From Pseudomonadota bacterium (GTDB lineage Bacteria > Myxococcota_A > Polyangia > Polyangiales > Polyangiaceae): a stretch of DNA of 64,000 bases. Location: the NCBI GenBank assembly GCA_023423895.1, contig JAFAER010000011.1:1-64000 (forward strand), in the 5' to 3' direction. Under the pieces are notes generated by a model that was not told the DNA's origin, ran no database searches, and worked only from the letters and a program-made list of their open reading frames with translations. Within the stretch, counting starts at the first letter, position 1, and every line of letters begins with the position of its first letter. Positions 50,696 through 58,829 of this stretch are shown piece after piece. Made by a program: the position numbers and the translations under genes.

Positions 50696-51877
50696 TCAGC
50701 GCGTCGTTCCGAGCAGGTCGCGCGCGATCACGATCCGCTGGACCTCGCTCGTCCCCTCGTAGATCCGGAGGACGCGGGCGTCGCGGTAGAGCCGCTCGAC
50801 CAGGTAGTCGCGCGAGAAGCCGTAGCCGCCGTGGACCTGCACCATGCGGTCGACGACCCGCCCGCACGCCTCGGACGCGAAGAGCTTCGCCATGCTCGTC
50901 TCTCGCGCGGCCTTGTCGCCCGCGTCGAGGAGCGAAGCGGCACGGATCGCGAGGAGCCATGCAGCATCGAGGTCGGTCCGCGAGTCCGCGAGGACGAACT
51001 GCGTGTTCTGGAAGTCGGCGAGCGCGCGGCCGAATGCGCGGCGATCGCGCGTGTAGCTCACGCCGGCCGCGAGGGCGGCCTCGGCGATCCCGATCGAGAG
51101 CGCGGCGATGCCGACTCGACCGGCGCCGAGCGCGCTGAGCGCCACGGCGTACCCGCCGCCACGCTTGCCGATCATGTTCGCGGCCGGGATCCGGCAGCCC
51201 TCGAAGTGGAGGGCGACCGTGCCGGACGCGCGTTGCCCCATCTTGTCTTCTTCTTTTCCGATCACGAGGCCGGGTGTCCCGCGCTCGACCACGAACGCGC
51301 TGATGCCGTCGGCGCCGGGCCCGTCGGTGCGCGCGAAGACGAGGTGGATCCCGGCCTGGGCGCCGCTCGTGATCCACATCTTCGATCCGTCGAGGACCCA
51401 TGAAGCGCCGTCGTCGTCGAGGCGCGCCGAGGTCGTCAGCGCGGCCGCGTCCGATCCGCAGCCGGGCTCGCTAAGCGCGAAGCTCGCAGGCCCGAGCTCA
51501 CCGCGAGCGTACGGGCGAAGCCAGCGCTCCTTCTGTTCCGGTGACGCGTGATCGGAGAGGATCTTCGACGTCAGGTTGCTCGACGCGAGCACGACGGCTG
51601 TCGAAGCGCATGCCTCGGCGATCGCCTCCATGGCGAGCACGTACCCGACGTTGTCGGTGCCGGCGCCGCCCTCGGCCTCGGGCACCTTCATCGCGAGCAG
51701 GCCGAGCTGCGCGAGCTCGTCGAGCTGCTCGAGTGGGAACTTGCCGCTGCGATCGCGTTCGGCGGCGCCGGGCGCGAGCCTGCGTGTCGCGAAGTCGCGC
51801 GCCGCCTGCGCGATGAGCCGCTGCTCACCGGTGAGCGGAAACCCGAGCCGCTCGAGGATTCGTGTGCTCTCGTTCAT
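50696..51877 (-). CDS. Acyl-CoA dehydrogenase family protein (393 aa)
   Basis: A full acyl-CoA dehydrogenase: N-terminal helical domain (LIAQAARDFATRRLAP), FAD-contacting FALSEPGCGSDAAAL and WITSGAQAG segments, the DRRAFGRALADFQNTQF block, QVHGGYGFSRDY, and the catalytic Glu in RIYEGTSEVQ near the C-terminus. It oxidises an acyl-CoA to the 2-enoyl-CoA in fatty acid or branched-chain degradation, passing electrons to ETF. I start at the ATG at 51877, which has GAGG 8 bp upstream; the GTG at 51886 overlaps that site. It is divergent from a MarR regulator with a clear operator between them. Confidence 0.93.
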   Translation of the reverse strand: MNESTRILERLGFPLTGEQRLIAQAARDFATRRLAPGAAERDRSGKFPLEQLDELAQLGLLAMKVPEAEGGAGTDNVGYVLAMEAIAEACASTAVVLASSNLTSKILSDHASPEQKERWLRPYARGELGPASFALSEPGCGSDAAALTTSARLDDDGASWVLDGSKMWITSGAQAGIHLVFARTDGPGADGISAFVVERGTPGLVIGKEEDKMGQRASGTVALHFEGCRIPAANMIGKRGGGYAVALSALGAGRVGIAALSIGIAEAALAAGVSYTRDRRAFGRALADFQNTQFVLADSRTDLDAAWLLAIRAASLLDAGDKAARETSMAKLFASEACGRVVDRMVQVHGGYGFSRDYLVERLYRDARVLRIYEGTSEVQRIVIARDLLGTTR

Positions 51878-51948
51878 CGCAACCACCTCTCGAAGCTCGT
51901 GATCTGACCGAACACGTGGGGTGAGGGGAAGCGGTCCGAGGCCGAAAT

Positions 51949-51965
51949 TGACAGGTCACCTGTCA
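51949..51965. promoter_or_regulatory. Perfect inverted repeat, candidate MarR operator
   Basis: TGACAGGT, one central C, then ACCTGTCA: an exact 8-bp inverted repeat at 51949-51965, 16 bp before the MarR start and 71 bp before the acyl-CoA dehydrogenase start. The form is typical of MarR dimers, and the position would block both divergent promoters. Confidence 0.7.
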
Positions 51966-51981
51966 TTGCCGACGATGGGCC

Positions 51982-52539
51982 ATGGCGAGCTCGACTGTGC
52001 CCAGACCTCCACGCGTGCTCCGCAACCGACGCCGCGCCGGGGAGCTGCGTGCCGTCGTCGACGAGACGATCGCGCTGTTCCATCGCGTGCGCTGGGTCGC
52101 CGAGCTGATCTACGGAGACGAAGGGCGCTCGACGGCGCGTCGGGGAATCTTGCGGGGCGTGGTCCGCTACGGAGCGCAGACCGTCCCGATGCTCGCCCGG
52201 CGGCGGAACGTCACGCGACAGCACGTCCAGGAGGTCGTCGAGGCGCTCGTCGCCGACGGCTACGTCGAGCTCGTTCCGAACCCAGCGCACGCGCGCTCCC
52301 GGCTCGTCCGCGCGACTGCTCGCGGGGCAGCCCTCGTGCGGCGCATGGACGACATCGATGCGAAGGTCCTCGGAGCCGCGGCCGGCGCGATCGCAACGCG
52401 CGACATCGAGATCACCGTGAAGACGCTCCGCGCCGTGCGAGAGGGCTTCGAGGACACGGCGCGCTGGCGGTCGGAAGTTGGTCCGGATGTCAATCGCGGA
52501 TTCCCCGTGGGTCAGCGCCATGGGGATGTGAGAATCTGA
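51982..52539 (+). CDS. MarR-family winged-helix regulator (185 aa)
   Basis: The middle of the protein has the MarR winged helix: GAQTVPMLARRRNVTRQHVQ is the helix-turn-helix, and VELVPNPAHARSRLVRATAR is the wing region with the usual charged beta hairpin, followed by the ARGAALVRRMDDID dimerisation helix. The N-terminal 30 residues are Arg-rich and the C-terminal 25 are probably disordered. The ATG at 51982 lies just after the candidate operator. Autoregulation and control of the divergent acyl-CoA dehydrogenase are the likely roles; an acyl or aromatic ligand is plausible but not shown. Confidence 0.85.
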   Translation: MASSTVPRPPRVLRNRRRAGELRAVVDETIALFHRVRWVAELIYGDEGRSTARRGILRGVVRYGAQTVPMLARRRNVTRQHVQEVVEALVADGYVELVPNPAHARSRLVRATARGAALVRRMDDIDAKVLGAAAGAIATRDIEITVKTLRAVREGFEDTARWRSEVGPDVNRGFPVGQRHGDVRI

Positions 52540-52543
52540 AGCG

Positions 52544-55500
52544 GTGCAGTCGTCCGAGATCAGGGACATCGACAGGGCGAGGCTCTTCGCCCCCGGAGCG
52601 CGCTTCGACGTGCGCAGTTTGCTCGGTCGGGGAGCGAACGGCATCGTGTATCGCGTCCACGATCGCGAGACGCGCCGCGACCTCGCACTGAAGACCCTCG
52701 TCTCGCCGGACGTGGAGCAGATCTATCATCTGAAGGCCGAATTTCGGTCGCTCGCCAAGATCGTCCACCCGAACCTCGTGCAGCTCGAAGAGCTCGTCGT
52801 CACGAACGACGCCTGCTTCTTCACGATGGAGCTCGTCGACGGAACGACGCTCTCGTCGTGGGCGAACGCGCTTCCGGCGGACGAGAAGGTCGAGCGCCTC
52901 ACGGACGTTGCCTTGCAGCTCGCATCGGGGATCGCCGCGCTGCACGACGCGGGCAAGCTACATCGCGACATCAAACCGTCGAACATCCTCGTGGCGAAGG
53001 ACGGGCGCGCCGTCCTCGTCGATTTCGGTCTCTGCACGGAGCTCCGGCTCGTCGAGCGCCGGCGGAGCGATCTCGTCGGAACGCTCATGTACATGGCGCC
53101 CGAGCAGGCATGGGGAAAGCCGCTCTCGCGGGCAGCCGATTGGTATGCGCTCGGCGCCGTCCTCTACGAAGCGATCGCGGGGCGGCTTCCGTTCGAGGAG
53201 GAGGGCTCCCGCCTCGTGTTCGCGAAGGAGAAGGTCCCGCCGATCCCGGACGGGCTCTCCGAGGATGCGTTGCGGCTGCTCGACCTCGCGCGGGCGTTGA
53301 TGGATCCGTTCCCGGATCGCCGCCCGCAGCCCGCGGCGATCTTTGCGGCCCTCGGCGCCGGCGCGCCGAGCTCGCGGCGACGGGACTCCAGCGCGGTCGC
53401 ACTGGGCTCGTCGGCAAGCCCGCCGAGCAGCGGCATTCGCATGCCGTCCGTCTTCGTCGGCCGCGCGGCCGAGTGGTCGACCCTCTTCGCGGCCCTTCAT
53501 GACATCGTCGACGGCCGCCCGGCGGTCGTCCACGTCGAGGGCGCCTCCGGTATCGGCAAGACGGAGCTCGTCGAGCGCTTCGTGGCGAAGCTCGAGCTGC
53601 GTCCCAGCGCCATCGTGCTGCGTGGCCGCTGCCATCCGCGGGAGTCCGTCTCGTACAACGGCTTCGACGGCATCGTCGACGAGCTGAGCGAGTGGCTGTC
53701 GAAGCTCTCGAGCTCGGAGCTCGCCGACGTCCTTCCCGCCGACGCGGATGCGCTCCAGGCGATCTTTCCGATGTTCGGACGTATCGCCGCCATCGCGCGA
53801 GAGCCCGACGAGACGCGCACGGACGCGTACGAGCTCCGTCGCAGGTCGTTCCGCGCGCTTCGCGAGCTGTTCACGAAGATGGCCGAGCGGCACACGGTCG
53901 TCGTCGCGCTCGACGATGTCCAGTGGGGCGGCGCCGACACAGCCGCGCTCGTCAGTGACGTCTTTCGACCTCCGTATTCGCCCCGCGTCCTGCTCTTGTT
54001 GTCGTACCGGAGCGAGGACGACGAACGCTCGGCGATGCTCTCCGAGCTGCGGAAGCGCGCGGGCATTCTCTTCGACTCGATCCACCGCGTCGTTCTCGGC
54101 CCGCTCGATCGCGCCGCGAGCTGCGAGCTCGCCCTCCACCTCCTCGGGTCGGATGATGCTTCTGCCGCGCGCCTGGCCGAGCACATCGCGTCGGAGACCG
54201 GCGGCCATCCGTTGTTCATCCGCGAGCTCGCGCTCGCGATGGCGGCCCCCGAGCCTTCGATGCCCGAATCCGCCGTCCTGCGAGCACCGGATGTGTTGCC
54301 GCTCGGCGGCGCGCGTACGGCCGATCTCGGGGCGCTGCTCGCCCAGCGCATCGCGCAGCTACCCGCGACCGAGCGCGCCGTCCTCGAGCTCGCCTCCGTC
54401 GCGAGCCGTCCTCTCCCGCGGCGCGTCGTCCTCGCCGCGGTCGGCGAGGCGCAGCAGGCGCTCGGTGAGGTCGTGCGCCTCGCGCGGAAGCGGCTCCTTC
54501 GCGAGACGACGGTCTCCGGGGAACCTGCCGTCGAGCCCTTTCACAGCAGGGTGCGGGACGCGGTCCTCGCATCGGCGCTTCCGGAAGAGAAGCAGCGGCG
54601 TCACCGTGTGCTTGCGGACATCCTTCTCCGTGACGCCGAGCCCGACGCGGACGCGCTCGTCGAGCAGCTCCTCGGCGCCGGTGACGCAAGAGCCGCGGCG
54701 CGGTTCGCGCTCGTCGCCGCGAAGCGCGCCCACGACACGCTCGCATTCGACCGCGCCGTTCACCTCTATCGCGTCGCGCTCGATGCTCCCGACGACGGCG
54801 CGCTGGCCGAGCCTCGCTCGCGCGTCCGCGCGCGCCTCGCAGCGGCGCTCGTGGATGCGGGGCGGAGTCGGGATGCCGGTGACGCGTTCGTTCGTGCGGC
54901 CGCGGAGGCCGCCACCGAGGATCCTGCGGCCGCGGCCGATCTCGAACGCTGCGCCGCCGAGCAGTTCATGCGCGGCGGTCACATCGAAGAGGGGCTCGCG
55001 CTGCTGAAGCGTGTCCTCGCGGCGTCGGACATCCCGTATCCGGCCACGCACGCCGGCGCTCTGGCGACCGTGCTCGCGTTTCGGACGAAGGTATCGCTTG
55101 GCCGCGTCGCGTTTCGCTCGAGGCCCGCGGAGCAGTGTTCTCCCGAGGAGCTCGCGCGAGTCGACGCATGCTGGTCGGCAGGACTCGGGCACGCATGGCT
55201 CGACACGACACGCGCTGCAGCGTTCCAGGCGCGGTACATGCACCTTGCGATGCGGGTAGGGGAGCCGTCGCGCGTGTCGCTCGGCCTCTCGACGGAGGCC
55301 TCGCAGATGGCCGCGGTGGGCGGGACGCGGCGGACCGCACGCGCACGCCAGGTGATGGACCGCGCGCTCCTCGCGTCGAAGGAGTCCGGCGGGCACGCCG
55401 CGCATGCGTTCACGCTGCTGATGGCCGGATCGATCGAGTTTTACGCGTCACGCTGGCGTGAAGCGCTCTCGCTCTGCGAGCGTGCGGAGCACCTTCTGCG

Positions 55501-56311
55501 CGAGCACAAGAGCCGTTCCGAGTGGGAGCTGATGACGGCGCACACGCTCAGCCTCGCGTCGCTCGCACATCTCGGAGAGCTCCGCACGCTGCGCCGCCGC
55601 CAGATCCAGCTCCTCGACGAGGCTCGTGAGCGCGGCAACCTCCTCGCCGCCGTGTGCCTCGCGTGTGGTCCCGCGAACGTCGGGTGGCTGGCCGCCGACG
55701 ATCCGGACGAAGCGCAACGTCGCGCGGACGACGCCCTCGCCCCGTGGAAGAACGGTGCCTTCCAGCTCGCGCAATACCTGCATCTCGTGGCGACCACGCA
55801 GATCGCCCTCTATCGCGGCGACGCGGACGGCGCGCTCCAGCGCATCACGGCGGCATGGCCGCGGGTCATCTCCTCGATGATGCTCTACATCCAGAACTTC
55901 CGCGTCATGCTCCGGCACCTGCGAGCTCGTGCTGCGCTCGCCGTCGTCGCGCAGGATCGCGTCGGACCGCTCCGGCGCGCCCGTCTCCTACGGCTCGCGC
56001 GTGCGGAGGCGAACCGGCTGTCGAGGGACGATGTTCCGTTTGCCCGTCCCCTCGGGCTCGCGGTCAGCGCGGGCGTGTACGCCCTCTCGGGCGATCGCGA
56101 GCGCAGCGCCGACGTCCTCGCCGAAGCCGCGGCCGGGTTCCGCGAGGTCGAGATGACGATCCACGCGGCTGCCGCCGATCACGAGCGCGGTCGACTCCTC
56201 GGTGGCGACCGAGGACGGCTCCTCCGCACGGAGGCGGAGGCGGCCATGATCGATGCAGACGTGGGATCGCCGGAGCGGCTTGCCAGGATGTTCGTTCCCG
56301 GGATCACCTGA
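52544..56311 (+). CDS. Ser/Thr protein kinase fused to an ATPase and helical repeats (1255 aa)
   Basis: GTG at 52544, 4 bp after the MarR stop. The kinase domain (about 20-280) has LLGRGANGIVY, the ALK lysine, LHRDIKPSN, DFG in VDFGLC and APEQ, so it should be active. A Ser/Pro linker precedes a second ATPase: P-loop EGASGIGKTEL with Lys339 and a Walker B VVVALDDVQWG near residue 455, of the AAA_16 type used in signalling proteins. From about 700 to the end the chain is a series of helical repeats resembling TPRs (RAVHLYRVALDAPDDG, HIEEGLALLKRVLAAS). This kinase-ATPase-TPR layout is frequent in myxobacteria and acts in signal integration; the target is unknown. Its end overlaps the convergent gene by 8 bp. 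Confidence 0.9.
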   Translation: MQSSEIRDIDRARLFAPGARFDVRSLLGRGANGIVYRVHDRETRRDLALKTLVSPDVEQIYHLKAEFRSLAKIVHPNLVQLEELVVTNDACFFTMELVDGTTLSSWANALPADEKVERLTDVALQLASGIAALHDAGKLHRDIKPSNILVAKDGRAVLVDFGLCTELRLVERRRSDLVGTLMYMAPEQAWGKPLSRAADWYALGAVLYEAIAGRLPFEEEGSRLVFAKEKVPPIPDGLSEDALRLLDLARALMDPFPDRRPQPAAIFAALGAGAPSSRRRDSSAVALGSSASPPSSGIRMPSVFVGRAAEWSTLFAALHDIVDGRPAVVHVEGASGIGKTELVERFVAKLELRPSAIVLRGRCHPRESVSYNGFDGIVDELSEWLSKLSSSELADVLPADADALQAIFPMFGRIAAIAREPDETRTDAYELRRRSFRALRELFTKMAERHTVVVALDDVQWGGADTAALVSDVFRPPYSPRVLLLLSYRSEDDERSAMLSELRKRAGILFDSIHRVVLGPLDRAASCELALHLLGSDDASAARLAEHIASETGGHPLFIRELALAMAAPEPSMPESAVLRAPDVLPLGGARTADLGALLAQRIAQLPATERAVLELASVASRPLPRRVVLAAVGEAQQALGEVVRLARKRLLRETTVSGEPAVEPFHSRVRDAVLASALPEEKQRRHRVLADILLRDAEPDADALVEQLLGAGDARAAARFALVAAKRAHDTLAFDRAVHLYRVALDAPDDGALAEPRSRVRARLAAALVDAGRSRDAGDAFVRAAAEAATEDPAAAADLERCAAEQFMRGGHIEEGLALLKRVLAASDIPYPATHAGALATVLAFRTKVSLGRVAFRSRPAEQCSPEELARVDACWSAGLGHAWLDTTRAAAFQARYMHLAMRVGEPSRVSLGLSTEASQMAAVGGTRRTARARQVMDRALLASKESGGHAAHAFTLLMAGSIEFYASRWREALSLCERAEHLLREHKSRSEWELMTAHTLSLASLAHLGELRTLRRRQIQLLDEARERGNLLAAVCLACGPANVGWLAADDPDEAQRRADDALAPWKNGAFQLAQYLHLVATTQIALYRGDADGALQRITAAWPRVISSMMLYIQNFRVMLRHLRARAALAVVAQDRVGPLRRARLLRLARAEANRLSRDDVPFARPLGLAVSAGVYALSGDRERSADVLAEAAAGFREVEMTIHAAAADHERGRLLGGDRGRLLRTEAEAAMIDADVGSPERLARMFVPGIT

Positions 56312-58829
56312 GCGACTGGAGCGCCGCCGCGAGCGTCTTCTCGACGGCCTCCACGCCCCCGACCGTGGTGGGCGGTGGCCGGTCGCGCACGTCGCCGAGC
56401 GCGCCGCCGAAACGAGTGAGCACGGGTGCCGTGTTCGACTCGAGGAGGAAGAGATCGCGATCGACGCGTTTCGCGACCGCGACGAGCGGACCCGTCTCTT
56501 CCTCCATGCTCCACACCCGGCACGGCATCTCCGCGCTCGCGTCGGTGTCGAGGATCGCGTTGACCGCGCGCCGCGCGGCCTCGTTCGCGCCCTCCATGCT
56601 CGCGAGGTCGGTGTTCGTCTTCACGTAGTCGGACGCGAGGAAGAGGTTCTCGATCGTGAGGTCGGCCGACGGGCGGTCGAACCAGGAGCCCGGCGGATGA
56701 ACGAGGAGCGGCGTCTTGTTCTCCGCGCCGTTCGGTCCGAAGATCACGTTCTCGTCGAGGTGCCGTCGGATCAGGATGCCCGGATCGATGTCGATCGCGT
56801 CGCAGAGCTGCGCCCAGACCTCGTCGAGGACCTCGTTTGCGCTCGTGCAGTCGCGAGCGCGCTTGCCGATGCGCGGAGCGACCTCGTCCCAGTTGCTGAT
56901 GTCGACGGACAGGATGTCCTTCACCGTCCCGTCGCCGTAGCCGGAGAGGTCGACGCCGTCCTTCCAGAACTGGCCCTGGCAGACGGAAGAGAGCGCCCAT
57001 TTCGAGTCGGGGTAGGCGACGTGCCCGTGGCACACGTCGAGGCGCTTCTTCAGGAAGAACTGCGCACCGACCATCCAGGACGTGGCGCCGCCCAACCTTC
57101 GTAGCGCCGCGAGGGCCGGATCGGCGTTCGCGAGCTCGTTCGTCACGAGCGGCACCGCGCGGTCGAGAGGCACCGCGAGCACGTAGTGATCGGCCCTCAC
57201 GACGCTGCCGTCGCTCATGCGGACGCCCGAGATGCGGCGCCGGTCGAGCAGCAGCTTCTGGACGCCCATCCCGAAGCGGAAGCGCACCGCGAGCTCCGGC
57301 CTGGCGAGATGCGCCTGCCAGGGAGTGAGCCAGCGTTCCGTGGTCGGTCCGTCGAGCGCGCCGTCGGTGTGCACGCCGTGCACGAAGAAGTCGTTGAGGA
57401 TCTGGATCGCCTTCGTTGCGACCGTGCGCGCGCTGCCCTTCTTCGGGTCCATCGCGACCATGAACCGGGTCGTTGCGATGTACTTCTGGAATTGCGGGCT
57501 GTACCTGTCGCCCTCGAGGAACTCCCAGAAGCTCTGGCGCTCGTTGATCGCGAGCCGGCGCTCGTCGCACGAGACCATGTAGCCGAGCATCTTGTGGGCG
57601 AAGCGTGCGACGTCTTCTTCCGGGACGTCCGTCTGCTCGAAGAATTTTCGGATCGTCGTGACGATGTCGAAGAAGTCCTTGCTCGTCTCCGGCGGGTGGC
57701 GGAAGAACACGTACGAGGCGTGCTCCTCGGCCATGGCCATCTGCCGACTGAGCTTGAGTCGATCGGCGACCGTCCCTTCGGGGACCCCGATGTCTCGCAT
57801 CGTCGCGATCACGTGGCGGTAGAACGACGGGAAGAAGCGGAAGCCGTGCTCGCCGGGCAGGTCCTTGCGCCCGTTCGTGCCGGTGCCGCGCACGAACTGG
57901 CTTCGTGCCTTGCCACCGACCTCGTTCGAGGCCTCGTAGATCGTCACGTCGTAGCCACGACGCGCGAGCTCGTGCGCGGCCGAGAGCCCGCCGATGCCGC
58001 CACCGAGGACGGCGACGGTCTTGCGCCGGCGCGTGGGGCGGGCGGGCCGCGCGGCCCCGTTCGAGCCGTTGGAGCCGTTCGCTCCACGCAGTCGACGGAT
58101 CACGTCGGACACGTCGTTCGGCTCGCGTGCGCGGATCACCTTCGAGACGAGCTTCAGGCCCGCCTTCGGTCGTGCGAGCAGGTCGGCGACGAACGCGGCG
58201 CGCGAGTCGATGCGCGCGATGACGGGGGCGCGCGCGAGGACATCCAGGGGCGCGAGCTGCATCGCCGAGCGCCACGCGAGATCACGAGCGACGGAGATGC
58301 CGATCTTGTTGAAGGCCGAATATTCGAGGCCGAACGTCCGATCGATGACGCCGATCCACGGCGAGATCGCGCCGAGCAGCGTGTTCACCTCACGCATGAG
58401 GCGGCTGACGATCTGGTTGATGTGCTCGAAGTCCCCTCGAAGATCCGCGATGCGAGCGCCGGGCGCGGTCTCGGCCGCGGCGACGCCCAGGTCGAGGAGC
58501 TGGTGTGCCGTCAGACCCGTGTAGAGGTGCTGGAGGATCGTCGGCTCACTGTTGCGGCACGCGTCGAACGAGACGAGCCACGTTCGGCTGATCGGCCGCC
58601 CCGCCCGGTAGTCGTCGAGGGCCTCGAAGTACCGGTTCGCGAACGTGACGTCGAGGCGCTCCATGCGCCCGGCGTCGAGGAACTCGCCTGCTCGGACCGC
58701 GTCCCGGACGGCGGCGGTGAACCGACGGTAAAGCGCAGCGAAATATCCGATGCGATCTCCGTCGCGTTCGGACTGGGCGATGATGGCATCGAGGCGGTCG
58801 AGAACGTCGTCGATCGTGCGAACGCTCAT
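56304..58829 (-). CDS. Fusion of DUF5995-type domain and FAD-dependent amine oxidase-like enzyme (841 aa)
   Basis: Residues 1-245 match the DUF5995 pattern: FANRYFEALDDYRAGRP, ILQHLYTGLTAHQLLDLGVA and ARDLAWRSAMQLA, a helical domain with conserved histidines. A flexible linker (GANGSNGSNG, 249-258) joins a flavin enzyme from residue 270: VAVLGGGIGGLSAAHELARR is the dinucleotide-binding site and EASNEVGGKARS the second motif, as in amine oxidases, phytoene desaturases and hydroxysqualene dehydroxylases. The C-terminal FAD motif is LFLASDYVKTNTDLASMEGA. Substrate unknown, possibly a hydrophobic isoprenoid-like compound. The ATG at 58829 overlaps the regulator stop (ATGA), so both form an operon. 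Confidence 0.87.
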   Translation of the reverse strand: MSVRTIDDVLDRLDAIIAQSERDGDRIGYFAALYRRFTAAVRDAVRAGEFLDAGRMERLDVTFANRYFEALDDYRAGRPISRTWLVSFDACRNSEPTILQHLYTGLTAHQLLDLGVAAAETAPGARIADLRGDFEHINQIVSRLMREVNTLLGAISPWIGVIDRTFGLEYSAFNKIGISVARDLAWRSAMQLAPLDVLARAPVIARIDSRAAFVADLLARPKAGLKLVSKVIRAREPNDVSDVIRRLRGANGSNGSNGAARPARPTRRRKTVAVLGGGIGGLSAAHELARRGYDVTIYEASNEVGGKARSQFVRGTGTNGRKDLPGEHGFRFFPSFYRHVIATMRDIGVPEGTVADRLKLSRQMAMAEEHASYVFFRHPPETSKDFFDIVTTIRKFFEQTDVPEEDVARFAHKMLGYMVSCDERRLAINERQSFWEFLEGDRYSPQFQKYIATTRFMVAMDPKKGSARTVATKAIQILNDFFVHGVHTDGALDGPTTERWLTPWQAHLARPELAVRFRFGMGVQKLLLDRRRISGVRMSDGSVVRADHYVLAVPLDRAVPLVTNELANADPALAALRRLGGATSWMVGAQFFLKKRLDVCHGHVAYPDSKWALSSVCQGQFWKDGVDLSGYGDGTVKDILSVDISNWDEVAPRIGKRARDCTSANEVLDEVWAQLCDAIDIDPGILIRRHLDENVIFGPNGAENKTPLLVHPPGSWFDRPSADLTIENLFLASDYVKTNTDLASMEGANEAARRAVNAILDTDASAEMPCRVWSMEEETGPLVAVAKRVDRDLFLLESNTAPVLTRFGGALGDVRDRPPPTTVGGVEAVEKTLAAALQSLR

